Shown: piece by piece, positions 21,403 through 30,645 of the stretch | Position numbering within the stretch: the stretch's first letter is position 1 | Layout: each line of letters begins with the position of its first letter | Assembly: GCF_012939995.1 (NCBI RefSeq) | Contig: NZ_SPMZ01000011.1 | Span: forward strand, 1,662 to 65,661 | Direction of reading: 5' to 3' | Source: Candidatus Competibacter phosphatis | Lineage (GTDB): Bacteria; Pseudomonadota; Gammaproteobacteria; Competibacterales; Competibacteraceae | Length of the DNA stretch: 64,000 bases | Notes under the pieces: generated by a model | Seen by the model: only the letters and a program-made list of their open reading frames with translations | Told to the model about the DNA's origin: nothing | Databases searched by the model: none | Program-made: the position numbers and the translations under genes

Positions 21403-21500
21403 ACAAATTCCTGTTGACAGCGGCGCTTAGGTCCTCGCCTTGACCCTGCCGCAACCAATCCGTAGCATGGCGGGCGTCCTGGTCAACCCTACCTCTCTCC

Positions 21501-22469
21501 ATGGATATCGAACAGATCCGCGCGCCAGTCGCGGACGACATGCGCGCCGTCAACGCCCTGATCCGTCGGCAGCTCCATTCCGACGTGGTGCTGATCAACC
21601 AGTTGGCCAGCTATATCATCGACAGCGGCGGCAAACGGCTGCGGCCGGCAACCGTGCTGCTGGCGGCGCGCGCCTGTGGCTACACCGGCGACCGGCATAT
21701 CGGCGCCGCCGCCATCATCGAGTTCATCCATACCTCTACCCTACTGCACGACGATGTGGTGGACGAATCCAGCCTGCGCCGCGGACGGGAAACGGCCAAC
21801 GCCATCTGGGGCAATCAGGCCAGCGTGTTGGTGGGCGACTTTTTGTATTCCCGTTCGTTCCAAATGATGGTCGACATCGGCAACATGCGGGTCATGGAAA
21901 TTCTGGCCGATACCACCAATACCATCGCCGAGGGCGAGGTCATGCAATTGCTCAACTGCCATGACCCCGACACCAGCGAAGAACGCTATATGGCGGTGAT
22001 TCACTGCAAGACCGCCAAGCTGTTCGAGGCGGCGGCACAACTGGGCGCGGTGCTGGCCGGTCGACCGGAGGCGGAGGAACGGGCGCTGGCTCGCTTCGGG
22101 CTGCATCTGGGAACCGCGTTTCAACTGATCGACGATGTGCTGGATTACAGCGCTTCCAGCGCCGAACTGGGCAAGAACATCGGCGACGACCTGGCCGAGG
22201 GCAAACCGACCCTGCCGCTGATTCACGCCATGCGCCACGGCACGCCCGAGCAGGCCCGGATCATCCGTGAGGCCATCGAGCATGGCGGGTTGGAGTACAT
22301 CGAGATCGTTACCCGCACTATTGAGTCCACCGGGGCGCTGGATTATACTTCGCGTCTTGCCGAGCGGGAGGCCGAACAGGCGATTGCCAGCTTGGCACTG
22401 CTGGCCGATTCAAGCGCCAAGGATGCGCTGGTTGGATTGGCCCACTTTGCGGTAAACCGCCACTCTTGA
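21501..22469 (+). CDS. ispB: Octaprenyl diphosphate synthase (polyprenyl synthetase)
   Basis: Makes the long polyprenyl side chain of ubiquinone. The 322-residue protein has the first Asp-rich motif LLHDDVVD and the second LIDDVLDY, plus GGKRLRPATVLLAAR. It is divergent from rplU, the standard arrangement in gammaproteobacteria. The ATG at 21501 gives MDIEQIRAPV, the usual N-terminus. The tRNA-Pro gene follows 14 bases after the stop codon. Confidence 0.95.
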   Translation: MDIEQIRAPVADDMRAVNALIRRQLHSDVVLINQLASYIIDSGGKRLRPATVLLAARACGYTGDRHIGAAAIIEFIHTSTLLHDDVVDESSLRRGRETANAIWGNQASVLVGDFLYSRSFQMMVDIGNMRVMEILADTTNTIAEGEVMQLLNCHDPDTSEERYMAVIHCKTAKLFEAAAQLGAVLAGRPEAEERALARFGLHLGTAFQLIDDVLDYSASSAELGKNIGDDLAEGKPTLPLIHAMRHGTPEQARIIREAIEHGGLEYIEIVTRTIESTGALDYTSRLAEREAEQAIASLALLADSSAKDALVGLAHFAVNRHS

Positions 22470-22483
22470 AAGTCCTTCCCCAT

Positions 22484-22560
<77 letters not shown>

Positions 22561-22581
22561 AATAGTTAACTGCTTTCCTGG

Positions 22582-22612
22582 TATCCTGATTCTGGTCCAT
22601 GGCCAGGATACA
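22582..22612 (+). repeat. Inverted repeat downstream of tRNA-Pro
   Basis: Perfect 8-base arms GTATCCTG and CAGGATAC enclose a 15-base loop that itself contains the near-palindrome TGGTCCATGGCCA. No T-run follows, so it may be a processing or weak termination structure rather than a strong terminator. Confidence 0.5.
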
Positions 22613-22748
22613 TTCAGTATTTATTAAGGCCGCTCTCCCTACATTAATGGTGCGATCAGATGTTTCCTCATGGCGATGATGCGTCGCTCGCACGCGTAGA
22701 GCGCCGACATCGTTCCCCGTTCAAGCAGATCGACCCTGGAGCGAACCG

Positions 22749-23219
22749 ATGAAACCGAATCTTATGACATGGACCATCGCATTGGTGCTATCGACCGGTA
22801 TGCTGGGATTTACACCCGTGACCGCGCAGGCGCACGGCCCCGAATATGACCCGGACGATGACGGCCCCGCTGAGTACGGCTATTACCCGGAATACAACCC
22901 CACCGTGCGGCGGGATTATCGCAGCGCGGGCGGCTATGCCCCGGACGGTACCTACCACAGCAGGTATGTGGAAGAAGATCGGCATGCCAGTTATTACGCG
23001 CCGGGGCGCAATCAGGCAATCACCCGCCCAGTGACCACCGTCGAGACCTGGCGCGAAAGCCCCGAACGGCAGACCACGCGCCGGCGCACGAGCTGGATCG
23101 GCGCGGATGGGAAGCCCCACAGCACCACGATCGACAGCACCACTTCCACGGATTGGTATGGCAATAGCCACACCGACACCCACGTCACCCTTAAAAGAGC
23201 CAAATCGTCGGCCCAGTGA
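22749..23219 (+). CDS. Hypothetical secreted hydrophilic protein
   Basis: Protein of 156 residues with a clear signal peptide ending near TPVTAQAHG. The mature part is Tyr/Pro/Asp-rich (YDPDDDGPAEYGYYPEYNP), then Arg/Thr/Ser-rich (TWRESPERQTTRRRTSWIG, TTIDSTTSTDWYGNSHTD). It lacks cysteines and TM helices in the mature part. I do not recognise a family. GGAGCGA precedes the ATG by about 5 bases. From 23220 to 23560 I see no gene, only GC-rich sequence and a weak hairpin near 23548-23566. Confidence 0.6.
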   Translation: MKPNLMTWTIALVLSTGMLGFTPVTAQAHGPEYDPDDDGPAEYGYYPEYNPTVRRDYRSAGGYAPDGTYHSRYVEEDRHASYYAPGRNQAITRPVTTVETWRESPERQTTRRRTSWIGADGKPHSTTIDSTTSTDWYGNSHTDTHVTLKRAKSSAQ

Positions 23220-23560
23220 TCGCCCGCGAGGGACGCCGGTCACATGCTCGTCGAAAACGCAACCGACTCCGGGCCACGGCGTCGAACCGACTCAGGATGC
23301 CTGGACCGGGGCGGGCGTTTCACCCTCTGACGCCATCCCACCGAACCATCCGATCGGCGTGGAATCGACGGATGGGCGGTTGGGATGGGTCGGCAATGGA
23401 ACGACTGGCCACCGCCTCGGGAGATAAGTTGAGTATGGTGGACTCACCCCCAAGGCAACAAGGATCACCGGTCTGAATGATGGCACCGGAAATGGACGCC
23501 TTTTGCAGCCATGGGGGTCAGTTTAATGTGGAACAGATTTCGTGGGCACGCCGGGCGTGT

Positions 23561-24073
23561 TCACTCTTGCGCGATCGGATCGTCCAGATCCTGCCACCAG
23601 TCCGCTTTCGGTTCGGGGTAACGGGCCAGCCATTCCTTCAACAGCTCCGCGTGTTGTTTTTCCTCCGCCGCGAACTGGACAGCCATTTCCCGTACCGCCG
23701 GATCGCTGGTGCTTTCGGCCAGCTCGGCGAAAAAGGCTTCGGCACGCTCCTCGCAGGCCAAAACCAGGGTCAGGGCCTGGTGTGGATTCATCCGGTAATG
23801 ACCTTGACCCACGGGTACGCTTTCCGGCGATTCGGGCGTTTGCCACTGGTAATCCCAGGGCGCGAGCGGGCGCGGTTGACTGCCCGCCAAGCTTTCCACC
23901 TTGACCACATGCTGTTGTTCGATGGCGGCCATCTTATGGAACAGCTCGGCGAGTTCGGGCTGGTTGTGCACCTCCATTTGGCCCGCCAGATCCTCATAGC
24001 GTTCCACGGCTTCGCGTTCCAACTCATGGGCGTGGGCAAGCAGTTCATCGAGCGTGTTGATGACCAGGTTCAT
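23561..24073 (-). CDS. Ferritin-like/rubrerythrin-type diiron protein in the kor operon
   Basis: Four-helix-bundle protein of 170 residues. Spaced ExxH motifs suggest a diiron site: ELEREAVERYEDLAGQM, KMAAIEQQHVVKV, LACEERAEAFFAELA and AAEEKQHAELL. There is no rubredoxin CxxC domain. Its ATG overlaps the korB stop codon by four bases (24070-24073), so it is translationally coupled to the ferredoxin oxidoreductase. A protective role for the oxygen-sensitive KorAB enzyme is an inference from position; the enzymatic activity is unknown. Confidence 0.82.
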   Translation of the reverse strand: MNLVINTLDELLAHAHELEREAVERYEDLAGQMEVHNQPELAELFHKMAAIEQQHVVKVESLAGSQPRPLAPWDYQWQTPESPESVPVGQGHYRMNPHQALTLVLACEERAEAFFAELAESTSDPAVREMAVQFAAEEKQHAELLKEWLARYPEPKADWWQDLDDPIAQE

Positions 24074-24909
24074 ATCGCCAACTCCTCTTCGATGGCACTG
24101 AGATCGTTGTCGGACGTCCCGACCGTGGCGGTGTAAGTGGGACGGTTGCCGATGTAGAAGACCCCAGTGGTGAAGCCATCGTCGCTGAGCAGGCGATGGC
24201 CGGCCACGGCGGGATCGTGGGTGGGTTCCACCGAACTGGAATGCACCATTTTCTTCCAGAATTTTTCTTCCGGGCGGTAGGTCACGCAGGGACTCAGCAC
24301 TTGCACGAAGGAAAAACCGGGATGTTGGATCGCCTCCACCAACAGGCGGGCGACACCGTTGGGATCGCCGGAAAAACCACGAGCGATAAAATTGGCACCC
24401 GACGCCAACGCCACCGCCAGCGGCGCGAAGGGATTGACCCCGGTGCCACCCGGCGCGATCTTGCTGTCCCAGTCCGCCGGGGTGGTGGGCGAAGGTTGGC
24501 CCTTGGTCATGCCGTAAACCTCGTTGTCCATCACCAGCAGGGTCATGTCCACGTTGCGCCGGCAGGCGTGAATGAAGTGGTTGCCACCGATGGAAAACGC
24601 GTCGCCGTCGCCGCTGGTGACGATGACCGTCAACTCGGGCCGAGCCAGCTTCAATCCGGTCGCCACCGCCGGGGCACGGCCGTGCACGCCGTGAAACCCA
24701 TAGCACTGCGTATACGCGGGAATGCGCGATGAACAACCGATGCCGGAGACGACGGCCACCTGTTCCGGCGGCAATTCCAGGTAGGCGAGTGCCCGAAACA
24801 GCGAGGATTCGACCCCAAAATGGCCGCAACCGGGACACCAGATCGGCTTGACGGCGGATTTGTAATCCTTGTGGGAATACCGGGCGATGAGAGGTTCCGC
24901 TTTATTCAT
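24070..24909 (-). CDS. korB: 2-oxoacid:ferredoxin oxidoreductase, beta subunit
   Basis: TPP-binding subunit of 279 residues of the 2-oxoglutarate/2-oxoacid:ferredoxin oxidoreductase family. WCPGCGHFG near the N-terminus supplies the conserved CxxC; GDGDAFSIGGNHFIHACRRN is the TPP/Mg motif; DNEVYGMTKGQPSPTTP is also characteristic. The complex converts 2-oxoacids to acyl-CoA and CO2 with reduction of ferredoxin, or the reverse. The gene overlaps korA by four bases and the ferritin-like gene by four bases, making a compact three-gene operon. Confidence 0.92.
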   Translation of the reverse strand: MNKAEPLIARYSHKDYKSAVKPIWCPGCGHFGVESSLFRALAYLELPPEQVAVVSGIGCSSRIPAYTQCYGFHGVHGRAPAVATGLKLARPELTVIVTSGDGDAFSIGGNHFIHACRRNVDMTLLVMDNEVYGMTKGQPSPTTPADWDSKIAPGGTGVNPFAPLAVALASGANFIARGFSGDPNGVARLLVEAIQHPGFSFVQVLSPCVTYRPEEKFWKKMVHSSSVEPTHDPAVAGHRLLSDDGFTTGVFYIGNRPTYTATVGTSDNDLSAIEEELAI

Positions 24910-26642
24910 GATTGATTACCGTGCAGCAGGAGGTTAAGCACTTCGCCCGGACGGATGGGCAAGGGTCCTGGCCGACTGATGACTTCGACTTGGTCGGGCA
25001 AGGGGTAATAAGCGCGGAGAAAATGATGGAACTGCGCGGAATGGCTTTGTTCCACCACTAGCGCTCGCCGGGCACCCCGCATGGCCAGGGCCATTTTGTC
25101 CGGTTGCGTCGGCGACAACAGGCGCAGGGCAATGACCTTGACGGCCAGACCCGAGGCGCGTGCTTGGGTCGCTGCTTCCAGAACCGCGGCGGCGGTGGAC
25201 CCCCAGGTCAGCACCACGGTTTCGCCTTCGCCATCGATTTCCGCCCAGGCGTCGCCATAGTCGTATTGCTCTAGTTTGGTGCAACGTTTGTTGAGTTGCG
25301 CCAAATGGTCGGCGGCACCGCTGGATGGCGTGCCGTGCGCATTGTGTTCCAAGCCATCGGCCGTATGCTGGCGGCCCAGGGTACCGGGAATGGCCATCGG
25401 CGAGATGCCATCCTCGGTCAAGGCATAACGGTCATAACGATCGCTGCCCGCCGAGGCGATGCGCCGTGGCGGTGCGTCGGGCAGCGGAGCGGGCCGTTCG
25501 CAGATCGTCAGCGCCTGCCCCATGAACTGATCGGACAATACGATGGCGGGGCATTGCAAGGCTTCCGATAATTGCACCGCCCACTGGGTCGTGGTCAGGC
25601 AATCGGCGACCGATTGGGAGGCCAGCACCAGATGGGGAGCATCGCCATGCAGACCGTACAAGGCAATATTCAGATCGGACTGCTCGGATTTGGTCGGAAT
25701 GCCCGTGGAGGGACCACCGCGCATGACGTTGACCACCACGGCGGGGACTTCCGCCGCGACCGCCAATCCCAGTGTTTCGGTCATCAGCGCCAAGCCTGGG
25801 CCGGAGGTGATGGTCATGGACGGAATGCCGCCGAACGAGGCGCCCAACACCATGTTCATGGAGGCGATTTCATCCTCGGCTTGAATCAGTTGTCCCCCCA
25901 GCTTTTGCAGGCGAGGCGCCATCCACTCCGACAAATCCGTCGCCGGCGTGATGGGATACACGGCGGCAAAGCGCACCCCGCCGCGCAGAGCGCCCAAGGC
26001 GGCGGCTTGGTTGCCGGTAATGAGCCAATACCTGCCTGTGTCGCGTGGCTTGGGGGGAGCCAGGCGCTGGGTGTGAGGGAAAGTGGTGGTCAATTGGCCG
26101 CCGGCGGCGAGCGCATCGGTGGCATGGGCGGCGGATAACCCCTTGTCACTCAGGGTACGGATTACCGCTTGCGTCGTGCTGTCCATCGATATGCCGAGCA
26201 GTTCGGACAGCATCCCCAAGGCCAGCAGGTTGGGTCGCGCGCCCGGTAGCTCATCGGCCAAATCGGTAAACGGCAAGGTGACTAAGTGAGCACCCGTCGC
26301 CAGGATCGCGGGCGGCGGGTCACCCCCATTGGCGTCAGCGAGAATCAGGCTTTTGTCGTCCAGAGGCACCTCGGCGATGAAGCGGCTGGCATTGTGCCAA
26401 TCCAAAGCCACCAGCACGTCATAACGGTCGCCGTGACCGGTTACGGGAGTGGGCGCCAGGCGCACCATGGCCAGTGCTTCGCCGCCACGGATCTGCGGAC
26501 CCACCGAACGGGTCAACAAACCGTACCAGCCCACCTGACCTGCTGCTTCTAGCAGCAAGCTGCCGGTGGTGATGGAGCCAGCCCCGCCGCTGCCCATGAT
26601 GGCAATGGAAGTGGCGTGTGCTTGAGAGGAAAGTGCATTCAT
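24906..26642 (-). CDS. korA: 2-oxoacid:ferredoxin oxidoreductase, fused gamma-alpha subunit
   Basis: Protein of 578 residues. Residues about 10-190 are the gamma domain (MGSGGAGSITTGSLLLEAAG, VGPQIRGGEA), and about 205-578 are the alpha domain (YPITPATDLSEWMA, EDEIASMNMVLGASFGG, MTITSGPGLALMTE, RGGPSTGIPTKSEQSDL). This gamma-alpha fusion is the usual form in aerobic and microaerophilic bacteria with KorAB. The substrate is probably 2-oxoglutarate but cannot be proved from motifs. The preferred start at 26642 gives MNALSSQ. First gene of the operon. The 488 bases upstream (26643-27130) are AT-rich and hold no convincing gene. Confidence 0.92.
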   Translation of the reverse strand: MNALSSQAHATSIAIMGSGGAGSITTGSLLLEAAGQVGWYGLLTRSVGPQIRGGEALAMVRLAPTPVTGHGDRYDVLVALDWHNASRFIAEVPLDDKSLILADANGGDPPPAILATGAHLVTLPFTDLADELPGARPNLLALGMLSELLGISMDSTTQAVIRTLSDKGLSAAHATDALAAGGQLTTTFPHTQRLAPPKPRDTGRYWLITGNQAAALGALRGGVRFAAVYPITPATDLSEWMAPRLQKLGGQLIQAEDEIASMNMVLGASFGGIPSMTITSGPGLALMTETLGLAVAAEVPAVVVNVMRGGPSTGIPTKSEQSDLNIALYGLHGDAPHLVLASQSVADCLTTTQWAVQLSEALQCPAIVLSDQFMGQALTICERPAPLPDAPPRRIASAGSDRYDRYALTEDGISPMAIPGTLGRQHTADGLEHNAHGTPSSGAADHLAQLNKRCTKLEQYDYGDAWAEIDGEGETVVLTWGSTAAAVLEAATQARASGLAVKVIALRLLSPTQPDKMALAMRGARRALVVEQSHSAQFHHFLRAYYPLPDQVEVISRPGPLPIRPGEVLNLLLHGNQS

Positions 26643-27130
26643 AGTGCATCGCTAGGGGTGGTTTCAGGGAGAAATGAAGGTTTGCCCAAGTTGGAGCAAT
26701 AAATACGCCAATGGCACCCCTACTTTTATCAAACGTGCTTATCTCCCCGAGAAACTGAATTTGATCCTAATTCAATATAAATATTATGATTTTTTAATAT
26801 ACAGAAAGGGAATATGGATAGAACAAAATTGGATCGCTGAGACCGTCGATAAAGTAGCTCGTGATTCAGACTCCGAAACAATGGACTCAACGGAATAAAT
26901 GGAGAAAGCGCGTGGATTGTGTCGGTTGCGGAAAGTGGATGGGAAAAAGTGGTTGGAAACGCGACGACGGTGATCTAAACTTAGACAATGGTCAACTCAA
27001 TGAGCGATGGTAGGGTTAGCGCTGATGGGTACGATTTAAGAGGCCACATCTCTAGTTAATCCATATTGCCGTGGCACAGGATAGGCGAAACCGGATAATT
27101 ACTTGTCAGTCTTTCCAAATGAATTAAGAT

Positions 27131-28068
27131 ATGCACAAATTCATATGGCATGCAACATTTATAATAGCGCCAAGTTTGCGGGAGTCTGAAATATTGAATG
27201 GTTATCAATTTGAACTCCAAAAAGACGGGACAATGACCGTTGAACGAACATACGAGACTTCATCATTTGATGAAGCACACCCTCAGGGTAGAGGGAGTGA
27301 GTATGCCGAAGAAACACTCGCCCGCTTGGATGCTCAGGCAATTCGGGAAATAATGCTCAAGCGCATGATCTACCAAAAGAATTTTTTCGCATTATCCATT
27401 AGATTAAAAACACATCCTGAATTAACGAACAGACAAGCATTGATCAAGGCGGGTGTTATTTTGCAGAGACCGCTTTGCTGGGCGCATGACGCTTCCTGGA
27501 CTGTCTTGGACGGAGAAGACAGCTTGGCCAATATCCAATCCTATTGGGAAGATGGCTTTAAGAAAACATCAAAAGACCAACAAGCAGAATTGTTGAGAAT
27601 TGCTGATTGGATAGAGCGAAGCTATCTTGAGCAAGATGAAATCAAAAGCTTCATACTGACCTGGATTGCATTTAATGGATTTTACAGTCTTTTCTCTGAT
27701 ATTGATGGCAAAACCAGGAGTGATGCCGACAAATTTGAGTTTTTAATACAGGAGCTGGTAAGCACGCCAGATGCTAAAAAAAATTATTAGAAATATCCAT
27801 AGAATACACAAACAACCTAAAGACCTTTAACATAACCTCAGAATCAGGGAAGATAAATTTTAGTCAAAATCTTGAGGCAGCGCTTAAGAAAGATGAGATA
27901 AATGAAAAGGAAATAATTAAGCTTGTTGTTAGATGCGCTTATGGAGTTCGAAAACAAGTTTTCCATGAGGCGCCAAAAACAGACGACGTCTTGGAGCGAG
28001 TCAAAACAGCAAGGTCAGCGCTATTACCGATTATGACAACATGCCTAAAGGTTTTTGTGGTTTGTTAA
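27131..28068 (+). CDS. HEPN-domain (Apea-like) protein, frameshifted in an A8 run
   Basis: AT-rich gene unlike its GC-rich neighbours, so probably acquired. The first frame ends at 27790; just before that an A8 run at 27776-27783 is one base short of restoring the continuation, which then runs to the TAA at 28066-28068 and gives about 312 residues. The reconstructed C-terminal part holds ILTWIAFNGFYSLF and, 110 residues later, AYGVRKQVFHE, i.e. the R-x4-H motif of HEPN ribonucleases with the typical WIAFN helix. The N-terminal half is not recognised. HEPN proteins are often RNA-cutting toxins or defence effectors; that role is inference. A -1 ribosomal slip on the A-run is possible but a base-call error is likelier. 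Confidence 0.65.
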
Positions 28069-28088
28069 GTGAAGAGGAACCATCGTTT

Positions 28089-28544
28089 ATGGGAAAAGTA
28101 ACAGCAGGCACCAAAATTCCTTGTCGGGTCAGCAGGACGCTGGATGTCGGGGATTTCTCCATCCTACATCAACTCACATGGTTCAATATGGCGATTCACA
28201 GTAATTCCGAATATGCCAAGGGAACCTGGTTCAAGGAGCGATCTCTGGCTGGCCCAATCATTTTTGCCGTCGCCGACGGCCTGGTTCACCAGGCGGACAA
28301 CATCACCGAACTATTGGCCCAAGACGGCTATGAAATCTATGCCTATATCGGGGTGGACAACGTCAAGATCACTGCTCCGGTGCTGTTTGGGGACACGCTC
28401 AAGGCCGATGCCGAAGTAGTCGATCTTCGGCCCACCAAAAACCCGGAGCGATTCTTGTTCATCTACCAAAACAAAACCTATAACCAGCGCAATCAGCAAG
28501 TGATCGAATACCGGACGACCATGATGGTCACCAAAAAAGACTGA
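28089..28544 (+). CDS. MaoC-like hot-dog dehydratase domain protein
   Basis: Protein of 151 residues with a MaoC/(R)-hydratase-like pattern: HQLTWFNMAIHSNSEYAKGTW, AGPIIFAVADGLVHQA, VKITAPVLFGDTLKADAEV and YQNKTYNQRNQQVIEYRTTMMV. Such proteins hydrate or dehydrate acyl-CoA thioesters, or serve as thioesterase-like accessory folds. The canonical catalytic D-x4-H is not clearly preserved, so the activity is uncertain. The ATG at 28089 has GAGGAA about 12 bases upstream and removes a non-homologous N-terminus that would start at 28041. GC content returns to the genomic norm within this gene. Confidence 0.75.
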   Translation: MGKVTAGTKIPCRVSRTLDVGDFSILHQLTWFNMAIHSNSEYAKGTWFKERSLAGPIIFAVADGLVHQADNITELLAQDGYEIYAYIGVDNVKITAPVLFGDTLKADAEVVDLRPTKNPERFLFIYQNKTYNQRNQQVIEYRTTMMVTKKD

Positions 28545-28676
28545 GGCCGGATCGGAGCCTTACCCAGTGGGCGTGGTTGACAGCGGGAAACATCGAGCCG
28601 CTTTGCTACACTGAAAAGGCACTCCGCCTCCGCTTGATCCATCCGTTCTCATGCTGACGTTTTGCTGGAGTTCCCC

Positions 28677-29315
28677 ATGGCCATTCATCGAGCCCCCGGA
28701 CCCACGGGCATTTCCACGCCCGCGCCAGATGCCGCCCCATCCGGCAGCCGCACCGGCTCTCCGCCCGGCGCCCTCGGCCTGACGGATCGGGCGCAACCCC
28801 ATGCGCCACAACACCCGCCGAAGTCGGCCACGCAAAAACCGACCGCAAAGCAGCCCGCCTATACCATTCCGCAACTGCTCATGGCGGCGGGCGTCCGCCA
28901 CGAACCCTACACCAAGGCACGGGGCGAGCGAATCTTCCTCACCGCCGCCAACCAACTGATCGGGACTTATGCCGACTTGAGAAGATTTCGGCAAGCCAGC
29001 GTCGATTATGCCGGCTGGGACGCACATCACATCGTCGAGGCGCAAGACCTGGAGCGTCTAAGCGTCCAACAGCGATTCCCGCCCTACGAGCAACAAATCT
29101 GCGTGTTGCTGCCCAAGGCCGCCCATGCCAAGCGGATCAACAGCGTCTTACGGAAAGAGAACCCGAGCCACTTGCAAGCGGCGGCGGACGATTTGAAGGC
29201 AGCCTATCGAGACGCCTATTGGCTGATGGGCGATTACTGTGGGGGTGGCGAACGGCGCGTTCGCGAGGAACTGGTCAATATCGTGGACACCGTGTTTCGC
29301 TGGGCGGGCTTTTGA
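28677..29315 (+). CDS. Hypothetical protein with Pro-rich N-terminus and HH (AHH/HNH-like) motif
   Basis: Protein of 212 residues. The first about 65 residues are Pro/Ser/Thr-rich and probably unstructured. The C-terminal domain contains WDAHHIVEAQDLERL, then QICVLLPKAAHAKRINSVL and a helical tail. The HH pair followed by a conserved hydrophobic stretch and a later H resembles the AHH/WHH-type nuclease folds found as polymorphic-toxin tips, but the match is short. GGAG lies 7 bases before the ATG at 28677. Its stop overlaps the tag start by one base (TGATG), so it is coupled to a DNA-repair gene. Function not assigned. Confidence 0.65.
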   Translation: MAIHRAPGPTGISTPAPDAAPSGSRTGSPPGALGLTDRAQPHAPQHPPKSATQKPTAKQPAYTIPQLLMAAGVRHEPYTKARGERIFLTAANQLIGTYADLRRFRQASVDYAGWDAHHIVEAQDLERLSVQQRFPPYEQQICVLLPKAAHAKRINSVLRKENPSHLQAAADDLKAAYRDAYWLMGDYCGGGERRVREELVNIVDTVFRWAGF

Positions 29316-29956
29316 TGCCGTCTCAAGCCGATGGGTCCGGCTCGCGACCGGCTTCCCCGCCGTATCCGACCGAGTTCCAAGCTCGCGAGCGCTGTGCCTG
29401 GTGCGGTAGCGATCCACTGTACTTGGCCTATCACGACCATGAATGGGGTGTGCCGCTCCACGACGATCGCCGGCTGTTCGAGATGCTGGTGCTCGAAGGC
29501 GCGCAGGCCGGCCTCAACTGGCTGACCATCCTCCGCAAGCGCGAGGGCTACCGCCGGGCCTTCGACGGCTTCGACCCGGAGCGGATCGCCCGCTACGACG
29601 ACCGGGACATCGCCCGGCTGCTGGCCGATCCCGGCATCGTGCGCAACCGCCTCAAGATCGCGGCGGCGATCCGCAATGCCCAAGGCTTCCTGACGATTCA
29701 GGAACGGCACGGCGGGTTCGGAACCTTCCTATGGCGCTACGCCGACTCCGTACCCAAGCAAAACGGCTGGCGTTCACTGGCCGAGGTACCGGCGCGCACG
29801 CCGGAAGCGGAGGCGATGAGCCGGGATCTGAAACGGTTGGGATTCGGGTTCGTGGGACCGACGATCTGCTATGCCTTCATGCAGGCCACCGGCATGGTCA
29901 ACGATCACACCACCGACTGCTTTCGTCACCCGGAACTGGGGGGACAGGCCGGCTAA
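29315..29956 (+). CDS. tag: DNA-3-methyladenine glycosylase I
   Basis: Excises 3-methyladenine from alkylated DNA. The 213-residue protein has RCAWCGSDPLYLAYHDHEWGVP, LFEMLVLEGAQAGLNWLTIL, GIVRNRLKIAAAI, FGFVGPTICYAFMQATGMVNDH and the C-terminal zinc-ligand-bearing DCFRH. The start overlaps the preceding gene by one base; the first about 15 residues are variable in the family. It is convergent with the methyltransferase gene, with the two 3' ends overlapping by four bases. Confidence 0.94.
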   Translation: MPSQADGSGSRPASPPYPTEFQARERCAWCGSDPLYLAYHDHEWGVPLHDDRRLFEMLVLEGAQAGLNWLTILRKREGYRRAFDGFDPERIARYDDRDIARLLADPGIVRNRLKIAAAIRNAQGFLTIQERHGGFGTFLWRYADSVPKQNGWRSLAEVPARTPEAEAMSRDLKRLGFGFVGPTICYAFMQATGMVNDHTTDCFRHPELGGQAG

Positions 29957-30564
29957 GCCTTGCGGGCCACCGCCAGGAACACCGGATACTCCCGCGCACC
30001 CTCGCCTTGTGGTTTGCGCATCATGTAGCAGGTGTCGAACTGGATCTCGCCAAACCCGGCCCGCGCCAACCGGTCCCGCAACGCTTCCCGCTCGAAGCCA
30101 TGGTGACCGTCGAAACCGGCGCCATGGAAGGAACCATCCTCGCGATCCAGATCGGCGATGCACAGCGCTCCATCCGGCCGCAATAGCGCATGGAAATCCC
30201 GCAGAATCCGATCCACATCGGACACATGGTGCAAGGTCATCAGGGTGTAGATCAGGTCGTAGCGTTCGGCCGGCAACGGATCGACCGTCAGATCCAGGCG
30301 CATCGGCCGCAAGTGATCCGTGCCGCTAGCCGCGATCTTCTCCCGCAACACCGCCAACATCCCCGCCGAACTATCCGCCAGCGTGATGGAACCTAACTCG
30401 CGGTACAGGGCAAAGCTCAACAACCCCGTCCCGCAGCCGTATTCCAAGGCACTCAGATCCGGCGACAACCGAACCCGGTTCCGTATCGCCGCCGCCACCG
30501 CGGCCGCTCGCTCCAACTTGACTGGATCGTTGTCCCACTCTTGGGCTTTTTCGTCGAAATCCAT
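29953..30564 (-). CDS. Class I SAM-dependent methyltransferase
   Basis: Methyltransferase of 203 residues. SAM-binding motif I is ALEYGCGTGLLSFAL, the acidic end of strand 2 is ITLADSSAGML, and motif IV-like YDLIYTLMTLHHVSD follows. The N-terminus MDFDEKAQEWDND is typical of small-molecule methyltransferases of the UbiE/YcgJ-like group. The substrate cannot be predicted. It is convergent with tag and separated from the glgB terminator by a short gap. Confidence 0.85.
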   Translation of the reverse strand: MDFDEKAQEWDNDPVKLERAAAVAAAIRNRVRLSPDLSALEYGCGTGLLSFALYRELGSITLADSSAGMLAVLREKIAASGTDHLRPMRLDLTVDPLPAERYDLIYTLMTLHHVSDVDRILRDFHALLRPDGALCIADLDREDGSFHGAGFDGHHGFEREALRDRLARAGFGEIQFDTCYMMRKPQGEGAREYPVFLAVARKA

Positions 30565-30612
30565 CGTTCACTCCTGATCGTGCGTACTATCCCCCATGCT
30601 CCCGTGATCGAC

Positions 30613-30645
30613 CAAAAAAAAAGCCGGCTGGGTGCCGGCTCAAGA
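30613..30645 (-). terminator. Rho-independent terminator downstream of glgB
   Basis: On the minus strand a GAGCCGGC / GCCGGCT-type stem with a short loop is followed by a run of eight to nine T. It lies 174 bases after the glgB stop codon and before the methyltransferase start. Confidence 0.85.

Noticed and set aside
23548-23566. Hairpin near the end of the ferritin-like gene as terminator
   Set aside because: Short stem without a T-run; not called as a terminator.
26674-26898. 74-codon AT-rich ORF upstream of the HEPN-like gene
   Set aside because: No ribosome-binding site, no recognisable domain and no typical codon use; probably chance in AT-rich DNA.
27776-27790. Programmed -1 frameshift at the A8 run of the HEPN-like gene
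   Set aside because: The codon phase gives A-AAA-AAT, a possible slip site, but no stimulatory structure is obvious and similar indels occur in many genes here; sequencing error is likelier.
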